The translations under genes were made by a program, and so were the position numbers. This document shows, piece by piece, positions 1 through 6,717 of a stretch of 8,425 nucleotides of DNA. The stretch is taken from the NCBI GenBank assembly GCA_014799675.1, contig JAAVHM010000148.1, positions 1 to 8,425 on the forward strand, in the 5' to 3' direction. Within the stretch, counting starts at the first letter, position 1. Each line of letters starts with the position of its first letter. The stretch comes from Ruminococcus sp. (lineage in GTDB: Bacteria > Bacillota > Clostridia > Oscillospirales > Ruminococcaceae). The notes beneath the pieces are model-generated. The model was not told the DNA's origin. It was given only the letters and a program-made list of their open reading frames with translations, and did not search any database.

Positions 1-126
1 AACGACTAACAGTTATTGAAAAAGTCTCCAAAATTCAAAGACAAACAAACCGTTACCCATAAAACAAGTTAATAAAATAAATGAAAATTTATACTTTTAC
101 TCTGCGGTTAAAAATTATGGATTGTC

Positions 127-140
127 ATACAAATTTGTAT
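127..140. promoter_or_regulatory. Perfect 14-bp palindrome upstream of the operon promoter
   Basis: The sequence ATACAAATTTGTAT is a perfect palindrome. It ends 28 bases before the proposed -35 box, in otherwise non-coding AT-rich DNA (bases 1-229 hold no convincing gene on either strand). A dimeric regulator could bind here. AT-rich palindromes also arise by chance, so the regulatory role is only a suggestion. Confidence 0.3.
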
Positions 141-168
141 ACCACGGGGCTATTTTTGTGTGATATAA

Positions 169-197
169 TTGGTTTGTGACGATTTTGGTCGTATAAT
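169..197 (+). promoter_or_regulatory. Probable sigma-A-type promoter for the operon
   Basis: A perfect -10 box TATAAT lies at 192-197, with a partial -35 box TTGGTT at 169-174 and a 17-base spacer. Transcription would begin near 204, leaving a short leader before the first ATG at 230. A short dyad, GGTCG (187-191) and CGACC (200-204), brackets the -10 box. A second TATAAT at 164-169 lacks a usable -35 partner. No other promoter is evident before 6584, so the five genes to 6540 are probably co-transcribed from here. Confidence 0.55.
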
Positions 198-229
198 GCC
201 GACCGACAAAATGAAAGGAGCTTATATTT

Positions 230-817
230 ATGAAACAATGCGAAAAAGGTCATATTTACGATGAAAAAGCTTATATCGACTGCCCATACTGCAGCCAGAA
301 CGGCGCGGTAGGCACACGTCCTCTGGAAAGCGGCGGTGCATCTGCCCCCGAATTTCCAAAGACTGCTCCACTTGAAAGCAGCAGCGCACCCAATTTCCCC
401 GCAACGCAGCCTGTAAGCGCTCCCGCGCGTCCCAAAAAGGAAATGAGCGCGACTATCGCTCTGAACACCAATGAAGCGGGTATCTCTCCCGTTTGCGGCT
501 GGGTGGTCGTTACGGAGGGCGACAACAAGGGCAGGTCTTACACTGTACACAGCGACAAAAATTCCATTGGCAGAGGTTCGCAGTTCGATATAAACCTTTC
601 CTTTGACAACGCGATATCAAAGGAGGGCGACGCGACTATCACCTACGATTCAAGGGGAAAGAAATTCTTCGTTACCCTTTCGTCGGGAAAAAACAATGTT
701 TACCACAACGGAAATCTTCTGCTTACGCCCGAAGAGATCAAGGATTACGACGTTCTTGAAATAGGCACGACCAAGCTGGTGTTCAGAAGCTTCTGCAACG
801 AGGAATTTACATATTGA
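230..817 (+). CDS. Zinc-knuckle and FHA domain protein (soluble phosphopeptide-binding adaptor)
   Basis: This 195-residue protein has no signal peptide or membrane segment and should be cytoplasmic. The N-terminus carries a probable metal-binding knuckle (Cys4, His8, Cys18, Cys21 in CEKGHIYD...CPYC). A low-complexity linker rich in Pro, Ala and Ser follows (about 30-70), then an FHA domain (about 90-190). FHA domains bind phosphothreonine peptides. The fold is supported by the Gly114-Arg115 pair, Ser130, the Asn155/Asn156 region and Asn160-Gly161. The His of the usual SxxH motif is replaced: Ser130 is followed by Lys-Glu-Gly. Thr75 in SATIAL, just before the domain, could be a kinase site, but this is speculation. 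AAAGGAG at 214-220 lies nine bases before the ATG. As first gene of the operon, directly before a phosphatase, it probably acts as an adaptor or kinase substrate. Confidence 0.88.
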   Translation: MKQCEKGHIYDEKAYIDCPYCSQNGAVGTRPLESGGASAPEFPKTAPLESSSAPNFPATQPVSAPARPKKEMSATIALNTNEAGISPVCGWVVVTEGDNKGRSYTVHSDKNSIGRGSQFDINLSFDNAISKEGDATITYDSRGKKFFVTLSSGKNNVYHNGNLLLTPEEIKDYDVLEIGTTKLVFRSFCNEEFTY

Positions 818-818
818 T

Positions 819-1598
819 ATGGCGGATAAATTTACAGTCAGCCTTTGCATTTCAGGCTCTGACATAAACGAGATAGCTATAGGAAATGCACAGCGGCGCG
901 GCGCGCGTGATTATCAGGAGGACAGCTTCGGCTATACGCCTCTTGAAAAAGCCGAATCAGAGGGCTTTGCGGCAGTTGTGGCGGACGGTATGGGCGGATT
1001 GTCCGCGGGAGATCAGGTGAGCGCATACGCTGTATCGGCAATTATTGAAATGTGCTCGCAGATAGGAAGTATTTCGCCTGTTCACACCAAATTCAGGCAG
1101 ATGATCTCGGCAATAAACCGCGAGGTAGTCCGAGGAGAAAGCGGCGGCGGGTGTACTGCTGCGGCTGTTTTCTGCCGAGGCGACGGGGTTTACTGGTGCA
1201 GCGTCGGGGACAGCCGTATCTACATATTCAGAAGCGGTATTATTTTTCAGCTGTCCGAGGACGGCGATTATCAGAACCGTCTTCTTGACGATGTTATTGC
1301 GGAAAAGCTCACATATGAAGATATGCTGGAAAACGAGAAAAAGGATTCTCTTGTGCAGTATATAGGCAGCAAGGACGAGCCTGAACCTGATGTAAATGTT
1401 CTTCCGCTTATACCTCAAAGCGGCGACAGGATCCTTATTTGCAGCGACGGAGTTTACAACGCGCTGTCATTGGAAGAAATGTCCCGCGCGCTGTCAAATC
1501 CCGCCCGGGAAGCCGCCGACGCTCTGATAGAGGAGATCGTAAAGAAAAATTACGAAAATCAGGACAATAACACGGCGGTCGTTCTTGAATTTATTTAA
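819..1598 (+). CDS. Soluble PP2C-family Ser/Thr protein phosphatase
   Basis: This 259-residue protein matches the PPM/PP2C metal-dependent phosphatases and should remove phosphate from Ser/Thr residues in the cytoplasm, opposing the two kinases downstream. The family motifs appear in order: RDYQED (30-35), ADGMGG with metal ligand Asp56 (55-60), the GCTAAA segment (111-116), SVGDSR with Asp131 (128-133), ICSDG with Asp210 (207-211), and the C-terminal QDNNTA with Asp249 (248-253). All expected metal-binding acidic residues are present. The usual T-x-D-H-S segment after the GDSR strand is replaced by QLSEDGDY. It has no signal peptide or membrane helix. Its ATG is one base after the preceding stop (TGATATG), with only a weak, distant GAGGA upstream, so it is probably translated by coupling to the FHA gene. 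It resembles PrpC/PstP in role, but I assign no gene name. Confidence 0.93.
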   Translation: MADKFTVSLCISGSDINEIAIGNAQRRGARDYQEDSFGYTPLEKAESEGFAAVVADGMGGLSAGDQVSAYAVSAIIEMCSQIGSISPVHTKFRQMISAINREVVRGESGGGCTAAAVFCRGDGVYWCSVGDSRIYIFRSGIIFQLSEDGDYQNRLLDDVIAEKLTYEDMLENEKKDSLVQYIGSKDEPEPDVNVLPLIPQSGDRILICSDGVYNALSLEEMSRALSNPAREAADALIEEIVKKNYENQDNNTAVVLEFI

Positions 1599-1600
1599 TG

Positions 1601-1609
1601 AAAGGAAAG
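1601..1609 (+). promoter_or_regulatory. Ribosome binding site deciding the protease start
   Basis: AAAGGAAAG lies six bases before the ATG at 1616. The upstream in-frame ATG at 1598 overlaps the preceding stop codon (TAATG) and has no Shine-Dalgarno sequence of its own. This favours 1616 as the main start, although coupled initiation at 1598 would add only six residues (MKGKLH). Confidence 0.6.
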
Positions 1610-1615
1610 TTACAT

Positions 1616-2842
1616 ATGAAGACTATATTTAAAAGAATTGTATGCGTCTTTACGGCGTTTATTATGACTATGATGTACGGCGTTACCGCGTTTGCCATAT
1701 CAACATCAAGCGAGGCGAGAAACGGAGTTGTTTACGTCTCTTTGAACGGCGGTCACGGTTCGGGCTTTGCTATCGGCGACCCCAACAAACCTGTTGAGTA
1801 TATTGTTACAAATTCTCACGTTGTTGCCCGCGGAAAAGTCGGAGACCAGGCAACTGTGGTTTTTTCATTGGCAGCCAACAAATATGTTATCGGAACTGTT
1901 GTAGAAATTGATATAACAAAAGATATTGCTGTAATAAAGCTTCCCGAACCTACTACAGAGCGAACCGCGCTTATTATATGCAAGTCGGACAATGTAGATT
2001 ATGACGATAATTTTACTGCATTGGGCTATCCATTTAATTCGGAGACAAACAACATTGACGCTTCTGAGATAACCATGACAAGAGGCGCTATATCTCAAAA
2101 AAGATATGACGCAAATCATACTACAGACGTTTATCAGATCGACATTGACATAAATCCCGGAAACTCGGGCGGTCCTCTGGTAAATTCCAAAGGCGAAGTC
2201 GTCGGAATAAATACATACTATAACGTACAGGAAGATCAGTACGGAACTGCGGTAAAAACGAGTTACGCCGTATGTATAGACGCATTGACCGAAATGATAA
2301 GCAAGGAAAAATACGGCTACGTTCTCTCAACCGATAAGCCGTCCTTTAATCCTGTTCTGATAATCATTATTGCCGTAATTGTTTTAGCGGCGGCAGGAAT
2401 TGTGATTTTCCTGATGAAAAAGAAAAAAGCGGTACCCGCAGCATCTGCGGCTTCATCTGCACCTGCGGCTGCTCCCGCACCTGCTCCAAACGCCGCTGTG
2501 TCTGCTCCCGCGCAAAGCTCGGGCAATCCAAACGGCTCGGTAATAATCTGCGAAAAGGGCGTTCTTGCGGGACGTACTTTCCCTATCGGCAGCGGAATTA
2601 TCATAGGCAGAAACACAGAGAAATGCAGCGTATGCTTACCCATAGATACAAAGGGTATTTCGGGAGTTCACTGCGAGATACGCAAAACAGCAAAGGGCTT
2701 TGAGATAATCGACCGCGGCTCTTCCTACGGCACGACCCTCGGCAGCGGTCAGAAGCTTACGCCAAACGTTCCCGTGTTCATTCCCGACGGAACATATTTC
2801 ACACTCGGAAGCGCTGAACAGCTTTTCCAGATAAGGTACTGA
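1616..2842 (+). CDS. Membrane-anchored trypsin-like serine protease with cytoplasmic FHA domain
   Basis: From the ATG at 1616 the product is 408 residues. It has a signal peptide with probable cleavage after Ala27 (motif AFA). The trypsin-like domain (about 35-235) has a complete triad: His68 in TNSHVV, Asp103 in TKDIAVIKL and Ser184 in NPGNSGGP. One membrane helix (247-267) is followed by four lysines (268-271), placing the remainder in the cytoplasm. An Ala/Pro/Ser linker (272-308) leads to an FHA domain (about 309-408) with Gly331-Arg332 and a canonical Ser349-x-x-His352. The protease should act outside the membrane while the FHA domain binds phosphothreonine inside. The protease half resembles HtrA/DegP-type peptidases but has no PDZ domain. 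The longer reading frame begins at 1598. The FHA domain links it to the kinases and phosphatases encoded beside it; the direction of signalling is not known. Confidence 0.9.
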   Translation: MKTIFKRIVCVFTAFIMTMMYGVTAFAISTSSEARNGVVYVSLNGGHGSGFAIGDPNKPVEYIVTNSHVVARGKVGDQATVVFSLAANKYVIGTVVEIDITKDIAVIKLPEPTTERTALIICKSDNVDYDDNFTALGYPFNSETNNIDASEITMTRGAISQKRYDANHTTDVYQIDIDINPGNSGGPLVNSKGEVVGINTYYNVQEDQYGTAVKTSYAVCIDALTEMISKEKYGYVLSTDKPSFNPVLIIIIAVIVLAAAGIVIFLMKKKKAVPAASAASSAPAAAPAPAPNAAVSAPAQSSGNPNGSVIICEKGVLAGRTFPIGSGIIIGRNTEKCSVCLPIDTKGISGVHCEIRKTAKGFEIIDRGSSYGTTLGSGQKLTPNVPVFIPDGTYFTLGSAEQLFQIRY

Positions 2843-2843
2843 T

Positions 2844-4079
2844 ATGAATATTGATTTTTATAATTATTCGGGCAAAGGCGGCAGACCCGTCAACGAGGAC
2901 AGCTTTATATGCGGAGAAAACTATTTTGTTGTGTCGGACGGTCTCGGCGGTCACGACAACGGCGAAATAGCCTCCGCTTCTGCCGTAAAATACATATTGG
3001 AAAATTTCCACTCCGATATATCAAACGAAAGCATATCGCAGCTCCTTGCGGGAGCAGACGAGGCGGTAAGGGAATCGGGCATGGGCGGCAAAGCAACGGC
3101 AGCCGCTTTGTTTACCGACGGCGACAAAATAAGGATCGCAAACGTCGGCGACAGCAGGGTATATTATTTCCGCCGCGGCAGGATAATTTTCCGCACCAAG
3201 GATCATTCCGTGTGTCAGGCTTCCGTTGACATGGGAGAAATGACGGACAACGACGTTCGGAACAGCGCGGATCGCTCGGGTCTGTTCAAGGTACTGGGCG
3301 ATTCCGAGCCGCTTAAGCTTCCGAAGCCTTACGATACGATCGACCCGCAAAACGGCGACGCATTCCTGATATGCAGCGACGGCTTCTGGGAACATCTTTA
3401 CGATATTGAAATGGAAGCCGACCTGCTCAAATCCGAAAACGCCAGCGAATGGCTCACGCATATGCTGAAGCGGCTTCTTTTGCGTTCGGAAAATAACGGC
3501 GACAATTTTACTGCAATATGCGGTATCATTAATGCGCCTGACAAGATACCGAGTACCGTATCAATTTCGGACGGCGTTCCTTCCAATATACCTTCAACAT
3601 TGGAGATTGCAGATACGAAAGGTAAGTCCGATGCAAAAAATCTGATAATTATTTTATCGGCTGTAATAGCTGCTGCCGCGATCGGAGTTATTGCGGCAGC
3701 ATTATTGCACAGCGTTGAAGATACAGGCGGAGATACGGAAGAAAGCCGTTTTACAGAACACAGTTCAGAGCCTGACATTTCTTACAGTTTACCGATACTG
3801 ACGGAACCCTCCGATACAACTGAAACAACGGATAGTTCGGAAATACCCGAAATTCCGGATATAACTGAAATGCCCGATACAACAGACATAACGGACAACT
3901 CGGATATAACTGAAATGCCCGATATAACGGACACTACAGAAACCTCGGATATACCCGAAATGCCCGATATAACGGACACTACAGAAACCTTGGATATACC
4001 CGAAATGCCCGATATAACGGACACTACAGAAACCTCGGATATACCCGGTATCCCCGATATAATCAGCGCAGCTTTATAA
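2844..4079 (+). CDS. Transmembrane PP2C phosphatase with repetitive extracytoplasmic tail
   Basis: This 411-residue protein has an N-terminal cytoplasmic PP2C domain (about 1-230), a linker, one membrane helix (267-288) and an external tail (289-411). All phosphatase motifs are present: NED (17-19), SDGLGG with Asp32 (31-36), GKATAA (82-87), NVGDSR with Asp103 (100-105), KDHS (119-122), ICSDG with Asp179 (176-180) and GDNFTA with Asp220 (219-224). The layout recalls mycobacterial PstP, a one-pass phosphatase paired with PknB-type kinases. The tail is unusual: rich in Thr, Asp, Glu, Pro and Ile, strongly acidic, with no Lys or Arg beyond residue 303, and it ends in 15-residue tandem repeats. 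It has no LPXTG anchor or recognisable binding fold. The ATG follows the protease stop as TGATATG, with AAGG at 2833-2836 as a ribosome site. It probably resets phosphorylation on the membrane-bound kinases. Confidence 0.93.
   Translation: MNIDFYNYSGKGGRPVNEDSFICGENYFVVSDGLGGHDNGEIASASAVKYILENFHSDISNESISQLLAGADEAVRESGMGGKATAAALFTDGDKIRIANVGDSRVYYFRRGRIIFRTKDHSVCQASVDMGEMTDNDVRNSADRSGLFKVLGDSEPLKLPKPYDTIDPQNGDAFLICSDGFWEHLYDIEMEADLLKSENASEWLTHMLKRLLLRSENNGDNFTAICGIINAPDKIPSTVSISDGVPSNIPSTLEIADTKGKSDAKNLIIILSAVIAAAAIGVIAAALLHSVEDTGGDTEESRFTEHSSEPDISYSLPILTEPSDTTETTDSSEIPEIPDITEMPDTTDITDNSDITEMPDITDTTETSDIPEMPDITDTTETLDIPEMPDITDTTETSDIPGIPDIISAAL
3901..4064 (+). repeat. 45-bp in-frame tandem repeat, three full copies plus a partial copy
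   Basis: Copies lie at 3901-3945, 3946-3990 and 3991-4035, with a diverging partial copy at 4036-4064. Copies 2 and 3 differ at one base; copies 1 and 2 differ at two. Each encodes 15 residues of the form SDIPEMPDITDTTET (residues 353-397 of the phosphatase). Older, degenerate units of the same kind extend upstream to about 3838. The near-identity suggests recent expansion by slippage or unequal recombination, and copy number probably varies between strains without breaking the frame. Confidence 0.95.
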
Positions 4080-4101
4080 CAATAAGAGGTAGGTAAAAAC
4101 A

Positions 4102-6540
4102 ATGATTGAAATAAATGGCAGGCATTTCTGTGAGAATTGCTTTGAGGAAACAACATCATCTGCTTGCGCTCACTGCGGCTACGACCCGTCTGTGACAGTG
4201 AGCGACCCCACAATGCTCGCGCCCGGAAGCGTTCTTCTCGGCAAATACATTGTCGGCAAGGTAATAGGAAAAGGCGGCTTCGGAGTTACATATCTGGCTT
4301 ATGACGCATCTGCGGGCAGAAAGGCGGCTATCAAGGAATTTTTCCCATACGGAGTGGCCCTGCGCGCAACAGGTACTCCCACCGTATCGGTCTCGTCTAT
4401 GGATAACGCAAACGCCTTTAAGCTGGGCGCGGAAAAATTCTACGACGAGGCAAAGCTTGTTTCAAGATTTAACGGGAACCCCAATATTGTGGGAGTTTAC
4501 GAATTCTTTTACGAAAACGACACGGTATATTTCGCAATGGAATATCTTAAAGGTCATACCCTTAAAGACCACATTAACGAACACGGCGTTATCAGCGCGC
4601 CGCAGGCTCTTTTTATCGCGCAGAACGTTTCCAACGCCCTTATGGCGGCGCACAGCTCCTCTGTGCTGCACAGGGATATTTCCCCCGACAACATAATCCT
4701 CTGCGATAACGGGGACGTTAAGCTGATAGATTTCGGCGCGGCAAGACAGGTCGTCGCGGAACATTCGCAAAGCTTTTCCGTTATCCTGAAGCCCGGCTTT
4801 GCTCCACTTGAACAGTATCAGAAAAAGGGCAAGCAGGGTCCATGGACGGATATTTATTCATTGGGCGCAACGCTTTATTATGCGCTTACGGGAGACATTC
4901 CCGAAGACCCCATGACCCGTCTGGACGACGACAGCGAGTTCAGCTCCAATCGGTTCGGCATAAATCAAGAGATGTGGGATATCATCTACAAAGCGACAAT
5001 GCTGAAGATCGAGGACAGATACGCCGATATTTTTGAAATGAAAAACGCTCTCGGCAAGGTGTCGTATCAGCCCGAGCCTGTAGTCGTCCCCAATGCGGTC
5101 AGCGAGCAGAAGCCCGAATTCCGCACCGCCCTCCCCTACGGAATGACGCGGAACGAACCTGCTCCTCAAACCGTCAGTCAGAACACAAACGTTACAGCCG
5201 CTTACGGTAATACCGTAAAACAGGCAGAAAGCACTCCACTGCCCCAAACGGGAGATTTCTTCCGCAAGCATTTGCGGGCTGTTATCGCGGTATCATGCGT
5301 TCTTGTTATCTCTATAGCAGCTGCGGTCGCATTGCCGAGTATGTTAAATAATTCCCGCAATGACGATATCACGGACGATTACAGCTATAACGGCGAAGCT
5401 GTTCCCGTTGACAATAATTATGGCAATGAAACATTGCCTGTCACAGGTACTTCCGCGCCGCCTGAAACAACGGCGGCAACAACTACCGCTGCAACCGAGT
5501 ATAAGCCCACGGTCAAAATACCTGCGGACAGATTGTATTATTCTTCTATGAAATCCGAATTCAAACCGATATATGAAGCAATATACAGCGGTCTTGAAAA
5601 TATGCAGACCGCGATCACGCTTCCCGCGCACGACTGTTCGGATGACACAGTAAATGTCATATATTACGAAGTGCTGTACGATAACCCGCAGTTTTGCTAT
5701 GTAAGCGACTGTAAGATAGGCAAAACGCTTGACCCGAACTATGTTACGGAAGCAAACCCTGAAACGTTAGATACATTCGCAACTATTATTTTAGGCGGAA
5801 TAAATAAGTCCGACAAATTAATCGCTCTTCGCGATATTCACGATAAGCTTATCGAAAACATGACTTTTGTGGATAGGTATTCCACTAAAACCTGCACGTC
5901 GGCATACGGAGCTATTGTAGACGGTGTTGCGGACGATCTGGGTGTTGCCAAGGCGTTCTGCTATTATGCGCAAACTATGGGTCTGCCATGTTATGTTGTT
6001 GACGGAACATTTGGTGAAGAATTACCGACAGCATGGTGCAGAGTAAAGCTTGACGGAACTTGGTATAATGTTGACGTTTACATGGACTGTTTTATAGAAG
6101 AGTATATAAGGGAAGAGACGGAAGTTCCGGTGGACAATAATGGAGGATATTACCACACATTTTTCCTTACAAACGATACATTTATAAAATATTGCGAATA
6201 TAATCCAAATCCAGAGTATAATTTTATATTCAGCGAAGGCTATGCGGCGGATTCTTCCTATATCAATTACTATATTGAAGAGGGCGGAAAAAACTATTAT
6301 GCTTACGGCAATGTTGACGAGACGTATGACTTAGTTGTTAAGTGGGCAGTATCGTGCTATAATGAGGGCTATACCCAATCATATGTATATATTTCATCAA
6401 TAATTATCGATGATGTTTGGCTGAAAGCAAACGATAATTTTATTTCCGATTTAAGAGAAAAATACGGAATAAATATTTCAGGTGCGTCTGCTATCTATTT
6501 GCCCGATAAAGGACAATTTCAAATTACTCTAAAGCCTTGA
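4102..6540 (+). CDS. Receptor Ser/Thr protein kinase with zinc ribbon and transglutaminase-like external domain
   Basis: This 812-residue protein starts with a probable zinc ribbon (Cys10, Cys13, Cys22, Cys25). A Hanks-type kinase domain follows (about 49-325): glycine loop GKGGFG (56-61), Lys78, helix-C Glu116, HRDISPDN (190-197) with Asp192 and Asn197, DFG (210-212) and APLEQY (234-239). The catalytic residues are all present, so it should be active. After a linker comes one membrane helix (393-411), a Thr-rich stalk (about 445-470) and a large external region. That region resembles bacterial transglutaminase-like domains: the D-N-P-Q-F-C-Y motif, SAYGAIVDG (600-608) and LDGTWYNVDV (650-659). 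The Cys and His positions of the usual triad appear replaced (Asp612, Thr643), and only Asp658 remains, so it is more likely a ligand-binding sensor than an enzyme. AGAGGTAGGT at 4085-4094 provides the ribosome site. It is probably the last gene of the operon. Confidence 0.93.
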   Translation: MIEINGRHFCENCFEETTSSACAHCGYDPSVTVSDPTMLAPGSVLLGKYIVGKVIGKGGFGVTYLAYDASAGRKAAIKEFFPYGVALRATGTPTVSVSSMDNANAFKLGAEKFYDEAKLVSRFNGNPNIVGVYEFFYENDTVYFAMEYLKGHTLKDHINEHGVISAPQALFIAQNVSNALMAAHSSSVLHRDISPDNIILCDNGDVKLIDFGAARQVVAEHSQSFSVILKPGFAPLEQYQKKGKQGPWTDIYSLGATLYYALTGDIPEDPMTRLDDDSEFSSNRFGINQEMWDIIYKATMLKIEDRYADIFEMKNALGKVSYQPEPVVVPNAVSEQKPEFRTALPYGMTRNEPAPQTVSQNTNVTAAYGNTVKQAESTPLPQTGDFFRKHLRAVIAVSCVLVISIAAAVALPSMLNNSRNDDITDDYSYNGEAVPVDNNYGNETLPVTGTSAPPETTAATTTAATEYKPTVKIPADRLYYSSMKSEFKPIYEAIYSGLENMQTAITLPAHDCSDDTVNVIYYEVLYDNPQFCYVSDCKIGKTLDPNYVTEANPETLDTFATIILGGINKSDKLIALRDIHDKLIENMTFVDRYSTKTCTSAYGAIVDGVADDLGVAKAFCYYAQTMGLPCYVVDGTFGEELPTAWCRVKLDGTWYNVDVYMDCFIEEYIREETEVPVDNNGGYYHTFFLTNDTFIKYCEYNPNPEYNFIFSEGYAADSSYINYYIEEGGKNYYAYGNVDETYDLVVKWAVSCYNEGYTQSYVYISSIIIDDVWLKANDNFISDLREKYGINISGASAIYLPDKGQFQITLKP

Positions 6541-6583
6541 GCAATCGCAGCCTTTTATATTGTTCAAAACATTTCGTTAAAGA

Positions 6584-6613
6584 TTGACAAAACCATACAT
6601 TTTATGGTATAAT
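6584..6613 (+). promoter_or_regulatory. Strong consensus promoter for the second kinase gene
   Basis: A perfect TTGACA (6584-6589) is separated by 18 bases from a perfect TATAAT (6608-6613), with an extended -10 TG at 6605-6606. Transcription should start near 6619-6621, leaving an untranslated leader of about 98 bases. This promoter is closer to consensus than the one before the operon, so the second kinase can be expressed independently of the upstream genes. Confidence 0.85.
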
Positions 6614-6618
6614 TTGAA

Positions 6619-6659
6619 GAGACAGACGAGCTTCTATATGCGAATATTTCGTCTGTCTC
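6619..6659 (+). promoter_or_regulatory. 11-bp perfect inverted repeat at the predicted transcription start
   Basis: GAGACAGACGA (6619-6629) and TCGTCTGTCTC (6649-6659) are exact reverse complements around a 19-base loop. The first arm begins 5 bases after the -10 box, so the new RNA would carry a hairpin at or very near its 5' end. It could protect the mRNA, act as an operator, or serve as a weak terminator or attenuator for the upstream operon. Five T residues do occur (6666-6670), but six bases beyond the stem, which is poor for a standard terminator. No better terminator is visible after 6540. Confidence 0.65.
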
Positions 6660-6717
6660 CCGACATTTTTACATTTGCTGAGTCAAATAATGGCATAATA
6701 ACAAAGAGGTGAAAACA

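Noticed and set aside
1..120. Remnant of an upstream gene at the left edge.
   Set aside because: All frames on both strands are interrupted by frequent stop codons and the sequence is AT-rich; it appears intergenic.
125..550. Reading frame of 141 residues on the minus strand over the first FHA gene.
   Set aside because: It is antisense to a clear FHA gene, has no ribosome site or recognisable domain, and its residue content looks like a shadow of the + strand frame.
3901..4064. Possible CRISPR-like array because of regularly spaced repeats.
   Set aside because: The units are directly adjacent with no unique spacers, keep the reading frame in multiples of 45 bases, and encode a low-complexity protein tail.
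3782..4213. Minus-strand reading frame encoding repeated Ser-Val-Val-Ser-Val-Ile-Ser-Gly-Ile units.
   Set aside because: The repeats only mirror the 45-bp tandem repeat of the membrane phosphatase on the opposite strand, and the frame crosses a gene border without its own start signals.
6619..6670. Standard intrinsic terminator for the upstream operon.
   Set aside because: The 19-base loop is large and the T run begins six bases after the stem, so the usual hairpin-plus-U-tract arrangement is not met. It is kept only as a weak possibility within the inverted-repeat entry.
6638..6712. A 24-codon reading frame in the leader of the second kinase (starting MRIFRLSP), with its stop overlapping the kinase ribosome binding site.
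   Set aside because: It has no Shine-Dalgarno sequence, its start lies in the hairpin loop, and its composition shows no run of regulatory codons. The stop overlap is probably chance.
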